Assembly (NCBI RefSeq): GCF_029962835.1
Contig: NC_080584.1
Span: 82,922,862 to 82,986,861 of the forward strand
From: Magnolia sinica
Lineage: Eukaryota; Streptophyta; Magnoliopsida; Magnoliales; Magnoliaceae
DNA length: 64,000 nucleotides
Reading direction: 5' to 3'
Position 1 is the stretch's first letter; every line of letters starts with the position of its first letter. A program made the position numbers and the translations under genes. The notes under the pieces are model-generated. The model was not told the origin of the DNA. It was given only the letters and a program-made list of their open reading frames with translations, and did no database searches. Of this stretch, positions 34,141 through 46,800 are shown piece by piece.

Positions 34141-34779
34141 TTAGGGCCTGTTTGGGAGCGTTGATTTGATACCCCCTGGATTCGGAACCCCCTGGATTTG
34201 AAATCCTCTTGTTGTGTTTGACACCTTAGATTGAGAATCAACTTTAATCCAAAAGTAGCTATTCACAGGGGGTTGAATTTAATTACTAAATCAACTTTAA
34301 TATCTCTAATTAGTGAACTTATGTAATTTTTGACACAATAGTTGTAATAAGTCTGCTGAAATATATACTTTGCCAAAAAAATGATGAAATTCCAAGTCTC
34401 GGATGGGCCACAAGCACAAGATCACATCCGAGTGACTAACCAATGATTTTTAACCGTTGATTTACACAGACAATGTTTGGATGGTGCTGATCATTGTATT
34501 AAAGTATTTATAGTGATACAATTGATAATCTAATTATTTTAGGATATCACTAGTAGGCCATGTGTCCAATAAATTAGTAGTCTAATAATACACATGTTAC
34601 ACATGCAACCATGGGAATGATTTTAGATGTAATCTAAGGTCTAACTTTGGATAACAAATGCCCTGAGGATTTGAAACCCCTAGATTTCAAACCAACAGTT
34701 ACTTTACGGTGTCAAACAACCCGGGGGAAATGAAATCCCTGTAAATCTCCCCAAATTCATGGTGCCAAATGACCCCTTA
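34141..34779. mobile_element. Tourist-like (PIF/Harbinger) element, 633 bp
   Basis: Element 34144-34776, starting GGGCCTGTTTGGGAG and ending CCAAATGACCCC, with TTA on both sides (34141-34143, 34777-34779). TTA duplication and a GGG(C/G)C-type end are Tourist hallmarks. Internal blocks near both ends ('ccctggatttgaaatcc' and 'gatttgaaacccctagatttcaaacc') are also inverted. No transposase frame. Confidence 0.8.
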
Positions 34780-36038
34780 GTATTTTGAAAAATTTTCATA
34801 TGGTTGCCTGTCTTTTTAGCTATGTATCAAAAACTTTTCACTTTAAGCTATTTCTCAAAAGCCGCTTTTATTGTTAGACATTAACCGCTTGCTGTTAGTT
34901 ATCACGTATTGTATCCTGCCCCATCAAGACAATAACAGTCCAAGCAAGGCTATGTAGGCCCGTGATGTATATATTTTATCAACACTGTCCATTCATTTTA
35001 AAATATTATTTTATAATATGAACCAACAACGAGGTGAATCTAAGGCTCAAGTGGATGAGTGGGGATTGAATACTCACCATTAAAATTTTTTAGGGAGTCA
35101 CAAAGGTTTTCAACCTGATTCTAGTAACCTAGGCCAATGGGATTTTGTATTTCAGTGCCGATGAACGTGTCCTCACTTTACTATAATTGCCAATCTCCCT
35201 TTTGATTTATGGCAGGACACCCAAATATGAGACTATACATGGGGCTCACCTTGTTGTTTGAGAGAAATCCACCCCGTTCATTTGTATTGCCGAATCATTT
35301 TAGTATGGGCCCATAAATGAAGTAGATCCAAGGCTCAAAGTGGCCCCATGATGGCCCAAAGATTTTTCAACGGTGGGCGTTCATTCACCCTGTTTCCTAT
35401 CCATTAGCGCACCAGACCTTGGTATTGGACTCAGTTTTCTGCCCATGCCATAAAAGGAGTTGGCAAAATAGATGAACGGGATGGATTTGTTCCAATGGCC
35501 CCACATTTTAATGGTAGGAGTTTAATCCCCATTGTTTCATGTTCACTTGGCCGAGTTGAGCTTTGCAGCAGCCTCATTTTTTTGTTCCATGCCCTAAAAT
35601 GAGGTGGCAAAGCAGAAGAAAGGAGTAGATTTGTCACAAACATCATGGTGGCCCTACCTATCGTCAAGTCACTCTCACCCTTCATACTTAAAATGTCCAC
35701 CAATTTTCAATTAATTGATGTTGATTGACTTGATAACCTAACATCGAGGGTATGTGTGGCCCACTTTCTTGTTTGTTAAAAATCCATCTGGTTCATCTGT
35801 TTTTCCAACTCATTTTATGATATGTACCTAAAAATGAGGCAGATCAAAAGCTTGAAGTGGGCCCAATATGGCCCCAGGATGTTTCAACAGTGGGTATTCT
35901 ATCTCATTGTTTCCTATCATATGGCCCACTAGACTTAAGGAGTCGAGTCCTATTTACATGGGCCTTTTTTTTTTTTTTCAGATTAGTCGTGTTAGGTGGT
36001 GGGCCGGCTGATTTTTCTTTTAATGGGACAGTGAACTG
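34780..36038. repeat. Degenerate MITE copies
   Basis: Partial copies at about 34930-35110, 35200-35700 and 35740-35935, recognised by 'caaggctcaagtgg', 'atggcccaaagatttttcaacggtgg' and 'cattgtttcctat'. 35967-35978 is a T run. No gene. Confidence 0.6.
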
Positions 36039-36572
36039 GTTGACCACAGGATGCGATTGCGTCCTACCACTGCCCGTCTCTAGCTGAGAACAAGGGGAGC
36101 TTTGAGTGGCCACCATGATGTATGGGTCTTAACCACACTATCCATCCATTTTTTCATATCATTTTAGATTATAATCTTAAAATTAAGGAAGATACAAGGC
36201 TCAAATGGACCACACCACAGGAAGCAGCGGTGATAATGATTCTCACCATTGAAACTTTTCTAGGGCCCACCGTGAGGTTTATTTTCCATCCAACCTATTC
36301 ATAAAGTTATATAGATCTGAATGAAGAGTACACAAAATCAGCTCCATTCAAAACTTCTGTAGCCCCCAAGAAGTTTTCAACGGTAAGAGTTTAATCCCCA
36401 TTGTGTAGTCCACTTGAGCCTTAGATCTGCTACATATTTAGGCTAAAATGATAGGGAAAAATGAATGAACAGTGTGGATAAGACCCATACATCACAGTGG
36501 CCACTCAAAGCCCCCGCCCGTTCCCAGCTGGAGACGGGCGGGGGTAGGACGCAATCCGCGTCCGTTGACCTC
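36039..36572. mobile_element. Mutator-type MITE, about 515 bp
   Basis: Element about 36049-36563, flanked by GTTGACCAC (36039-36047) and GTTGACCTC (36564-36572), an 8/9 match. Ends are inverted repeats related to those of the 22678 element (ggatgcgattgcgtcctacc / ggtaggacgcaatccgcgtcc) and continue into 'gtggccaccatgatgtatgggtctta' and its complement. Confidence 0.8.
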
Positions 36573-36819
36573 ATGTGCTCCTCCTCTAGAGGTATGGCTT
36601 GATGTGGTGGCGGGTGGAGTTACAGCGCCATGCCCAAGCATTGTGATAAAACGAAGACTGGGCTTGGAGTTGGTGTTGTATACCGTGGCTTCTTTTTCTT
36701 TGTCCATAAGGTCAGGGAGTTCCTCTGGCTATACAATTATATTGTTTAAGATTGGACAAAATGGAAGCACTTCATCCCTAAGAATGTATTTAACTTACTA
36801 ATGGGGCATTTATGCTTTT
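36573..36819. other. Short unassigned stretch
   Basis: Slightly GC-rich at 36580-36700; no element or gene recognised. Confidence 0.4.
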
Positions 36820-37624
36820 AATGGTAGACTATTACTTTTTTTTGAAGTCTTTTTAAAATTTTTTTTTTTTTTTTTTTTTAATGTCTTTCTAAAGGCACTC
36901 TTGGATCTCGATCTATTGATGCTACTTACCTCGGAAGCATGACTCGCAAGCATGCTTCCCACTAGGCATCTAAGGCATGTGGTTCACTACTTACTCGCAA
37001 GCATGCTCCCCACTAGGCAACTAAGGCAGGTGGTTCATCAGAACGGCATCTAAGAAAATGAAAAATGGCCCCCATTCAACATATATGTGTAGCCCATCTG
37101 ATTAGAAATTGAGAAGATGTTTGGTTGAGGCACAGACAAAGTAATTTCACCTTATGGACAGTACGGATCTTCCTGTTCTACGTCTGTGTGGTATGTCTAG
37201 GAGTATGGAGGCAGGTTTAAATGTTTACGAGACTGCACATCTTTCTGTTACCCGCTTTCTAAAGTCATCATGATAAATAATCAGTCTAGTTATTTATGCT
37301 TTTAATGGTAGACTAGTACTGCTTTAATTACTTTATTTTCAAGTCTTCTTCTTCTACTTATTATTATTATTTATATCTTTTAAAAGGAACTCTACTCACG
37401 CTACTTACTCGGCAGGTGGTTCATAGAACTGCATCCAAGAAAATGAAAAATGGCCCACATTCAACATACATGTGTGACCCATCTGATTAGAAATTGAGAA
37501 GATGACCTACTTTCTTGGTTGAGGGACAAACAAAGTAGGTTCACCTTATGGACGGCAGGGATCTTCCTGTTCCACATCTATGTGGCATGGCTAGGAGTAC
37601 AGAGGCAGGTTTATATGTTCATGA
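36820..37624. repeat. About 400-bp tandem repeat (same family as 7000-8811)
   Basis: Anchors at about 37155 and 37551 plus shared 'ggcaactaaggcaggtggttcatcagaacggcatctaag' blocks. An extra short duplication of 'ttactcgcaagcatgct.cccactaggca' occurs at 36940-37020. The large Ty3/gypsy nest inserted in the last unit at 37629/37630. Confidence 0.75.
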
Positions 37625-37629
37625 GACTG

Positions 37630-38349
37630 TGACGTAGGGATGAATGAGGTCGATCACCGTCTTCCTCAAGGATAACTACTCCGAATTCACGGAGCTTCTT
37701 TGGACTCCTCACAGAAACTTCTCAAATCCACGAGGAAAGAAGCAAGAAAATAAAAATAAATTCTAATAAAATTCGAAATTGATTAATTGATGGAATAAAC
37801 GAGTTCACAACCCTTTAAATAGGGATACTAAGCAATGGGAGAGAAATCAGAAGCAAACTACAACTAAAACTCCTAGAATTCACAACTTACTATAAATAGT
37901 AAACTTACTATTTATAGACGGTCGGGATGTCTACTAGTGCGCAAGGTTTTCGGCCAAAAATAGTAAGTGTCCTATTTGGCTTCACCAAACCGTTCTCCTA
38001 ATTATTTTAAGCTCTTTTCACGTTGGGTGCAACTCCTAAAGCCCAATGGATGAAAAGTTATAATCAAACTAAAACTTACTATTTATAGTAAAACCGAAAT
38101 TAAAACAGGGAAACGACCGTCGATCCAGGGGTATTTCGCAATTCCGGGTTGCATAACCCAGCGTTGCAGGGTTGGTTGGCTAAAGTAGCTCGTTCTACCC
38201 CAAAATCATATATTTTACGCCCGATAACTCATTCTGGATTGTGAGATACGCCCGATATAAGGTTCGACGGTCCGGATCACTTCTATCGTCAACCGGGCCT
38301 TTTCTGATCCATCTTGGCCATGAAACTGTCCGCGACCCACTCTACATTA
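37630..38349 (-). repeat. 3' LTR of the old Ty3/gypsy element
   Basis: Begins TGACGTAGGGATG; the inner end reads ctctacatta where the other copy has ctctacatca. The integrase frame runs about 60 nt into it. Confidence 0.88.
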
Positions 38350-39688
38350 GTCCCCTCCACTTCAAAAGAACTCGTTCTCGAGTTCTCATCCTGCTTTGGT
38401 TCATGATACTCGGTCAGGTCCGCAACATTGAAAGTCCGTGAGATCGCCATGTCATCTAGAAGATCAACAACATAAGCGTTGTCATTGATCTTTCGAATGA
38501 TTGGGACAGGTCCAATCTTCTTATTTTTCAACTTATTGTACGTCCCGGTTGGAAATCTCTCCTTGCGCAGTTGGACAATAACACGGTCGCCCACCTTGAA
38601 CACCTTTTGTCGCCGGTGCTTTTCCGCTTGTTCCTTTTACTTCTCGTTCGAAGTATGTAGCTTGGTCTGCACTTCCGCATGGATGCCCATGATCTTGTCT
38701 GCCATATGTTCTGTTGCAATGCTCGTGCCTGGGTGCTTGGGCAGAGGGACCAAGTCAAGTGTGTGGTGAGGCACTCGTCTGTAAATAATCTGGAACGGTG
38801 ATTTTCCTGTCGAGCGGTTTACCATGTTATTGAATGCAAACTCGGCTTGAGACAAAGCCAAATCCCGCTACTTCGGTTTTTCTCTTGAAATACAGTAAAG
38901 GAGGTTTCCCAACGTGCGATTCACAACTTCGATCTACCCATCAGTCTGTGGGTGGTAAGCACTGTTAAATTGAAGTCGTGTATCGAATCGAATCCATAAA
39001 GTCTGCCAAAAGTGGCTAATGAACTTCGTGTCACGATCAGAAGTAATCGTCTTAGGGACCCCGTGTAGCCGTACGACCTCCCTGAAGAATAGATTCGCCA
39101 CGTGTGTTGCATAAAGGGTCTTCTTGCATGGGATAAAGTCCGCCATCTTAGAGAAATAATTTTCCACCACGAACATCGAATCCATACCGCGTTGTGTTCG
39201 TGAGAGACCAATCACGAAGTCCATTGATAAATCCTCCCAAGGACCGTCAGGCACAGGTAACGGGGTATAGAGACCCATATTCTGAGATTATCCCTTGGAG
39301 GTCTGACAAACATGATAATGTTGTACACTTTTCCCATATCACGTACTAATTGCGGCCAGTAATACCGCTCTTCCACAAGAGCTCGCGTCTTGTCTCGCCT
39401 AAGGTGTCCACCAAGGCCACCTCCATGTAGCTCCTGAATAATCTACTCACTCAAAGAACTTTCGGGGATGCACAATCGGTTCCCTTTGAAGAAGAAATCG
39501 TCCTGTATATAAAGGTCACTAGGGTGACCTTCTTGGCACTTCATCAAAGAATCTTTGAAGTCCTCATCCTCGGCATATAGCTCCTTGAGACAGTCGAAGC
39601 TGACCACCTCGTTACTCACATAACAAGTAGTGATGCACGACAGCTAAGTGCATTAGCCACCTTGTTCTGCTACCCTGACTTGTGCTTT
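38350..39688 (-). pseudogene. Integrase of the old Ty3/gypsy element, broken
   Basis: On the minus strand: an N-terminal zinc module ([24 protein letters not shown] near 39450-39350, with cysteine region CQTSKG near 39295), core with first Asp in MDFVIGL, second in SDRDTKF, Glu in IEVVNRT, then a C-terminal module (KIGPVPIIRKINDNAYVVDL, SRTFNVADLTEYH). Stops interrupt it after HPQTDG (about 38935), near 38871 and upstream of the core; the frame ending at 38289 crosses into the LTR. No chromodomain follows. The GPY/F-type tail suggests a chromovirus-related lineage such as CRM, but I cannot fix the clade. Confidence 0.85.
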
Positions 39689-42668
39689 AGAACTTTAACA
39701 TCTCGTCCAGCCAGAACAGTGTCCTGGGGCATCCACGTAGGATTTGCCACAGGACCGTTCGATTAAACTACTCATAGTGAGTTACCATAAATAAAATTAA
39801 TCTAGGATTAACCCTATTGAGTGGACCAGACGGGTCATGGCAAGACCAAGTGCGGGCCGCCAAGCCGGATGGCAGTTTACACTTAGCAACAACCAGTGCG
39901 AGCTATACCGCGACGCGGGAAGGTCGAAAAAATCTAAAAATTTAGGAAAGCATAGAGCTCACTAGGCTTGTGGACTATCGCGGACCACGGACCCAGTGGA
40001 CACCCAAAAGTAGAGTCTAACACTTGCCAAACGTGCCCCTCTAATGCCAGAATTGGAATCTAGCACTTGTAAATAAAACTAAAATGTAGGACATTTCTGC
40101 CGTCGGATTTCTTCAAAATTTACGGTGAAGGCCTAATATATTTTCCTATGCCCATCCACAAAATCTGGGATCCAATCGTGGCACGGCGACCATTGATCAC
40201 AAATTGGACCCGTACAACCAAACCACATACTCGATCATTCCCAAATTTTGTATGGCCCTTCATCGGATCATGGATTACCTACCCTATGAGTTTCAGGGCC
40301 AAAGGGCTACCAGAACTGCTCCAATTACCGGAATGGACCCCATAAGGCCATTTAAAGATCAGAACCATATGACCAAACCCTATATTCGTTCATTCGTTTA
40401 CTCCCAAACTTTACATGACCCCTCGTCGGGCCATGAGTTACCTGCACACCAAATTTGGTGGCCAAGGGGGTGTTAGGGCCACCCTAAAGCCAATATGGAG
40501 TCTTAGAAGGCCATTGTGGCCATTTGAGGAAACTGAAGGCCAAAGGGCCCAAGTATAAGAAATAAAGCCCTAGCTCTCTCATAACTCCATCCTTTACTTC
40601 ACCCACCAAAGAGAGAGAAGAGAGAGCAAGAGAGTCAAGAGAGAAGAAAGAGAGTGTGAAGGAGAGCTAGGTAGACCTTAGATCGAGGTGGGACCCAAGC
40701 AAATCAACCCTTTCAACTCCCTACCTCTTTCTCCAAGAAGAAACCCACCACCACGACCGCTCATTCGTCCGTTGATCGTCTAGGTAAATCCCTCATCCCC
40801 TTTTTCTTAAAACCCATGTGTTGAGAAGGGATTGACATGGATTTCTAACATGCAAATGGTTACTTTAGGGATCCCAGCCATCCGACCCCAAAGCCCTCAA
40901 TCCTAAGTCGTTTTCCAAGCCTCCAACGATCCATAGGTGCAGACTATTATCTTTAGGTGGCCTAGCACCAATTATAGTAGGAGTTTAATGATTTTGTTTG
41001 TTTAGGATGTTGTATGGAAAAATCTAGAGGAACCTAGGAATAGTATGTTGTTGGAATTGTATGGAATTGCATGTTTAGTTCTCCCTGATGTTAATCTTGC
41101 CTCTCATGTTCTAGTGTATGGATGATTACATGCTCATGTTATTTGATTTCTTTGTCTCACATATGTTACTTCATGGTGTGTATAATTCACTACACTTATG
41201 TATTTGATCCCTTGAGCTGTAGGAAGTGCTTAACTTCCTCCCTAATCCACACCACTCACATGCACCTTGTTCATATTGTTGTAGCATGCTTATTAGGAAT
41301 AATTGAACCATATGTTATGATGTATGTAAACATGATACTATTATGCTAGTTGGTAATCTTGATGGTTGGTATGCTATGAAGTAACATTGGACCCTTGGGT
41401 TGGTCGGGAACATGAGAAGAGACAGTAGTCCCATCGGTAGGACTATGTTAGGGCTAAACCTGTGGGTATGGGCGGGTGTGTACGGGCGGTAGTAGTTCGA
41501 TTATATGGGTCCCTTGTACCCAATGTTGTTCATCGCATGCTCGCCTGACTCGTGCAGTTTAGCCTATTTACTGTCCAACCTTGTTTGTTAACCATGTTTG
41601 CTCGCTTATGTACGGAATCTGGAACACCCTACCACCGTTATAGCCCATCGATACCGGATGGAATATTAATCCACAGTCTCGTGAGCCGGGCATGGTGGAA
41701 TGGGACATCGTATCCGAGCTGTCAGCCTACGCTGGGGTGACATGCCTCCCCGTAGTGACCTCGAACTATCCCTTTCTCTCAGCACTCCCCGTGTGCTTGA
41801 AGTCGGGGAAGGAAAACCGACAGGATCAAGGATCGCGAGGTCTTTGCCTCACATGTTGGGGGGTCTTGGCCTCACAATTAGTTCGGGGCATTTGATACGT
41901 GGGGTGTATCAAATTTCCAAACTTGCTGAATGAATGGACTTAACTAAAAACTCGGCTAATACGACCGTATTGCATCGCACTAGTTAGGGTGGCAACTCGA
42001 CAATCAAGGTCGCTCTGAGGGAGTGTTGGTCATATGCGATCGTTAAATGGAGTCACTCGAGGAAGAGTTGTGGCGAGGGCATGCATCATATCATCCGTCA
42101 TGCATGTGCATTAATAAGATTAGATAGGTGTTTATGATTATTTTTTTCATTAAATTCATATTATAACTGATGCCTGTTACAACTTAAGTCTAATAGCACC
42201 CACTGAGTTGATAACTGACTCCCACTCTGGGATGGTGTTTTAAAACACCAACCAAACTCGCCCGTAGATGCAGGTGATGCAGGGTACGTAGAGCATGGCG
42301 ATGCGAGCCTCGAGGAAGAGGACGAGTTCTCTTACTTCTAGATGATGAGCGGGTCTCCATCGGCTCAGTAGATGGGAGATCGGATCGCTGAGTAGCTGAC
42401 TCAGCTCTATTCTTTTGGGCATGATATTTTTGTGATTTTTGTTGGGCAACGCCTTAAGCGAACCATTTGTACTCTTTTGGACCTATATATATATACCTAT
42501 CTTTCATTCCAGTAGACTAGTTGTGGTTGTGTTCATGCTCCAAGTAATTTCAAGTTGCTCTACTAAATTTAATTAATCTTAAAACCATAAAATTTATGAT
42601 AAGTGACACTCGGGAACTTGGGAGTCGGGTGTATGCACGACCCCAGATTTCCAGGGCGTTTCAAGAAC
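39689..42668. mobile_element. Nested insertion A: probable solo LTR, 2970 bp
   Basis: Spans 39694-42663 with AGAAC on both sides (39689-39693 and 42664-42668). The host integrase/RNase H frame resumes across it. One end reads TGAAACGCCCTGGAAAT (minus strand), closely similar to the TGTAACGCCTTGAAATTC end of insertion B. The other end has decayed (TTTAACA instead of TGTAACA). It has no retrotransposon domains; a CT/GA-rich leader-like stretch at about 40575-40760 suggests the LTR reads on the plus strand. Shares 'ggaatgggacatcgtatccgagctgtcagcctacgctg' (about 41698) with B in matching relative position. Confidence 0.75.
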
Positions 42669-43305
42669 GAACATGAATTCCTATAAAAACGCAACCCATC
42701 TAACATGCACACGATTCACGTTAGTTTGACTATTAATAAATTTTAATACTTGATAGTCAGTGTATAGAACAAACTCTCTTTGAATCAGAAATACCGCCAA
42801 TGTCACAGCGCCTGAACAACTGCGTACAACTTAAGCTCATAAGTCGACTACTTCTTTTGGGCTCACTGAGCTTCTTGTTGTAGAATGTTATCGCCCTACC
42901 TTCTTGTGATAATACTCATTCAATTCCGACGTATGAAGCATCACACTTAACCTCAAATAATTTGTTGAAATTAGAAAGCACCAAGACCGGTGTTGTTGAC
43001 AAATGATACTTGATCTCATGAAAGCTCTTGTCAGCTTTATTGATCCACTGGAACGGTCCTTTTTTTATGCAATCTGTTATAGGCGCGACTATGGTACTAA
43101 AATCTCACATAAATCGATGATAGAAAGTCGCCAACCCGTGAAAACTCTTCACCTCATGAATGTTTGTCAGGATCGGCCATTCCCTAATGGCTCGCACCTT
43201 TTCATCGTCCACACGGATGCCTGTGGATATTACAATAAATCCTAGAAACAACAGGCTGTCAATTAAAAAACTACAGTTCTTTAAGTTGAGTTATAACTTG
43301 TTAAT
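42669..43305 (-). pseudogene. RNase H region of the old element, heavily decayed
   Basis: Short stretches resemble Ty3 RNase H and the tether (GRAITFYNKKLSEPKR near 42900-42850) among many stops and frameshifts. It is continuous with reverse transcriptase upstream and is cut by insertion A at its 3' end. Confidence 0.65.
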
Positions 43306-43842
43306 TTATAGGACCTGCAACACCTGCCTGAGATGTTTTCTGTGCTTCTTCTCATCCTGGCTATGTATCAATATGTAATCAAAATATACTACCACAAATC
43401 GGCCAGTAAATGGTTTTAGAACTTGATTCATCAAACGCATAAAAGTACTTGGTGCGTTCGATATGCCGAAGGGCATGACTAGCCACTCATACAACCCTTC
43501 CTTGGTCTTGAATGCTATTTTCCATTCATCACTGGGTCGGATACGAATTTGATGGTACCTGCTCCGTAGAACTAGTTTAGAGAACACCTTGGCCCCTTCT
43601 AGCATATCGAGCATGTCGTCCAACCATGGTATTGGGAACTGATATTTGATGGTAATTTTATTGATTGCCTGGTTTCGACACACATGCGCCAGCTTCCATC
43701 TTTTTTTAGCATTAATAATGCTGGTACGAAACATGGGCTCATACTCTCTCTTAAGAGACCCTTACAGATCAATTCATCCACTTGCCCCTGAAGTATCTCA
43801 CACTCCTTCAGACTCATCCGATAATGAGGGCGGTTGGACAGG
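43306..43842 (-). pseudogene. Reverse transcriptase of the old element, inactive
   Basis: The frame 43734-43306 gives [71 protein letters not shown] and [15 protein letters not shown], the ordered blocks of Ty3 reverse transcriptase. The catalytic YxDD motif reads YFDY, and the conserved Asp of the SK(I/L)DLRSGYHQ block is Val, so two of three catalytic aspartates are lost. The upstream block ([31 protein letters not shown]) is in another frame. Confidence 0.88.
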
Positions 43843-46800
43843 CTAGCTGTCACGCCCCAAACTCGGTAACTGGATTCACAAGGAACCCGATGGCCGATTC
43901 TGGTCACAACAACCTCTGAAGTACCCCATTCTTGGCTCGTAAGGCAGGTTCCGATCCTGGGATCCTACAAGGAGGATTTTCATAACAATATAATCATTTC
44001 TAATACGAGCATACCCAGGATCTTAGCAAGTAAATCTGAGAATAACAAAGGCACACATCACAAAATCCACTATGAATTTGAACTTTTACAAGCTTACATA
44101 AGGTCCAAAAGGACATACATAAGATAATAAAAGAAAGAAAGGAAGTCTGCAATACTGGGTCCTTAAGCTCAGCTCTAATCCAAACTCTGCCACTGCGACG
44201 CCTGCCTAAGATCTCCTGCACACATCAATCGTGCATAAGCTTATAGAATGCTTAGAGGGTGGTGAAAGTGTGTAACAATTGTGCACAGAAGAATAGTAAG
44301 AAATGCAAGAAGGGAAACATGCTCAATGAGAATATCACTAGCCTTACCAAGGCTTATCATGAATATGATGCAATGAATACTAGACGTCATACCAAGGCAA
44401 TGCAGGAAGGGGCTTACATAACCAATACTAATGTGATGCAAGTAATGCCAGTGCTCATAACCAAACTGTATGTCAAGTATATTTCCAATCATAAGGAAAT
44501 CACCGGGGTCTATTACACTGTTGGATGACTGCCGCTCTACAGACCCCGCACAGTCAAACGAGCGTAATAGACCTCACTACCCGCCTGTGGACAACTAATC
44601 ACCAACAAGGCCTGACGGTAGCGGACCCATTCACGAGCTGGTCAGACTCATTCTAGCAATGCCCTCTTACATCAGGCGAGTAAGGCCACACCCCTATCCA
44701 ACCGACTACACGACAGTGGGAGTCACAGCCTAATGGTATAAGGCCCTTGTGAGCTCATATATTCCACTCGGTCACGGGGTTGAAGCAGATCCTTAGTACC
44801 ATGAAAGTTTTGGAAATTTTACCCATGGGCATCCTATGCACCCAGTATACTCGAGTAACATTTTCGATGTCCAAACATATCCATCCACGATGTATCTGTG
44901 GAGGCTACAACCCTGATGAAGCAAGGGCGATAATGCTCATATGTTATGCAATGCCAGATGCATAAATCACACAATCAACCATGCGTCAATTCCAAGCATC
45001 CAACGTACTCAAAAGGGAATACTACGTCCCTCAGAGAAGGTAACATGCAATGCCTAATGACACAATATGACCACATATGCAATGTCAACCAAGCATACAA
45101 TGATGTACATAGTTATGAGGATGAATTTAATCATGCTATAAGGTGATATACAATGTATATTACATTCCTCCTATCCAAGAAGGAACCAAGACTAGGTACT
45201 TAGACAACATCCGTAAGGAATAAAACTTCTAGTAGGGGCTCATTTACTTGGGTAGCCCACAAGACTAAGTATACAAATTAGGGGTCTAAGTAACGTAGAA
45301 ATGAGTCTAGCAAGAGTCTAAGATAAGTATCCAATCACTCTTAAATACAACCGGACCTAGAGGGGTCCATAATGAGGACGTTTAACCACCATTTTTCAAA
45401 AAGGCATATCAACCATGAACTATATGGATAAAATGTCCAAGGCCTACATTTAAGATAAAAATAAAAGTAACCACATATATATATATATATATATTCCTCA
45501 TAATAGGCCATAAAAAGATATAATACCACTTTTAACAACATGGGCTCTAAGAGGGGAATTAAGGCCCAAGGACCAATTCCCAATGGCCATAGAATCCATG
45601 CATTAAGTTGGACTTGGTGGGCAGCCCGCGTACACAATATACGGCCCAAAAAAATAGGTTTAAATTTGGATGAAATGGGCTCCACTACATCAGCTCAATA
45701 ATTAGTAATTTAAGTGGGCAACTAAGGCCCCAATAATATCCTTACCTCAGCCCACAAGTCCATCAAAATGGTAGAAGTCGGCCCAATGTATGGTTGGGCC
45801 AAGATGGGATGTCCCTGCCCAATCTGGGCTCACTGGATGTCCTCATAAGATCACTAAAAGTGGCCCAAAAGAATACACTGATTAAGCCAAAAGATTATAA
45901 GAAAGCATAAGCATGTAACACGTACACAAGTTCTTAATATGGTGGGCCCCACAGCCAAATAAAGTTTTAACCATAAAATTATACATCTAAGGCCCTTTAA
46001 TAAACTTTTGTCCCGTTTGACTTCCTGGGCCTGCTAAGGTCCAGAAATTAGTTGAGTATGTGCAAATAATTTCATGAAGGCCAACTATACTCACTGGGGG
46101 ACCCCACCAGATGGAGAGTATGTATATATCATGAAAAGATCAAGTGGGCCTGCTACTGGATTGCGAGTCCAGCAGCAACCCAAGGCAAAGAGTGCTTCCA
46201 CAATTGGGCGATCCAAGGCTTGGACGGCCTGGACCAAACATGCGTTAAGGTAGGTTCCACATACATGCACATTGAGCCTTAAATAAATGGCCTAAGGTCT
46301 ATGGTGGGCTTTTAACCACCCATAAAGAAACCTATGGGCTTACCTTAGGATCACCCAGGAGGACATCCAACCTCAACTGGTTTCCAAGAGGTAGCTCGCC
46401 ACTACCCATATAATGAAAGATCTAAGGCCTAAGCAATGTGTGGACTAGTGGGCCATACACCAAGCCCAACTCATAAGCCATATAGTGGGCCCCCAAGTAA
46501 GGTTTGAGCCCAACCACAAAGGTCATAATTCCACATATTGTGGTGGGCTTCATGGGCAGCCCAGTAATTCATTTACACGGGCAAGTTTCACATTTAACAC
46601 AAGTGAGTTGGGCCTCACTTTTGGCCTAAGTACAGGGTCAGTTTAGTGGGTAGCCAAGGGCCTGACTTCTTATGTATTATTGCCCCTAAGCCCATCACAA
46701 TAGATAGGAAGAGCAATGGGCCTATCCAAAAGAACTCAGTCCACAAGGCCTACTTGCTAACACAAACATGCATATACTATATCACATAATAGGCCCTAAA

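Noticed and set aside
41552..41933. Overlapping ORFs in insertion A (and their complement near 47.9 kb)
   Set aside because: The shared block is conserved because both are LTRs of one family; the frames are not kept between them.
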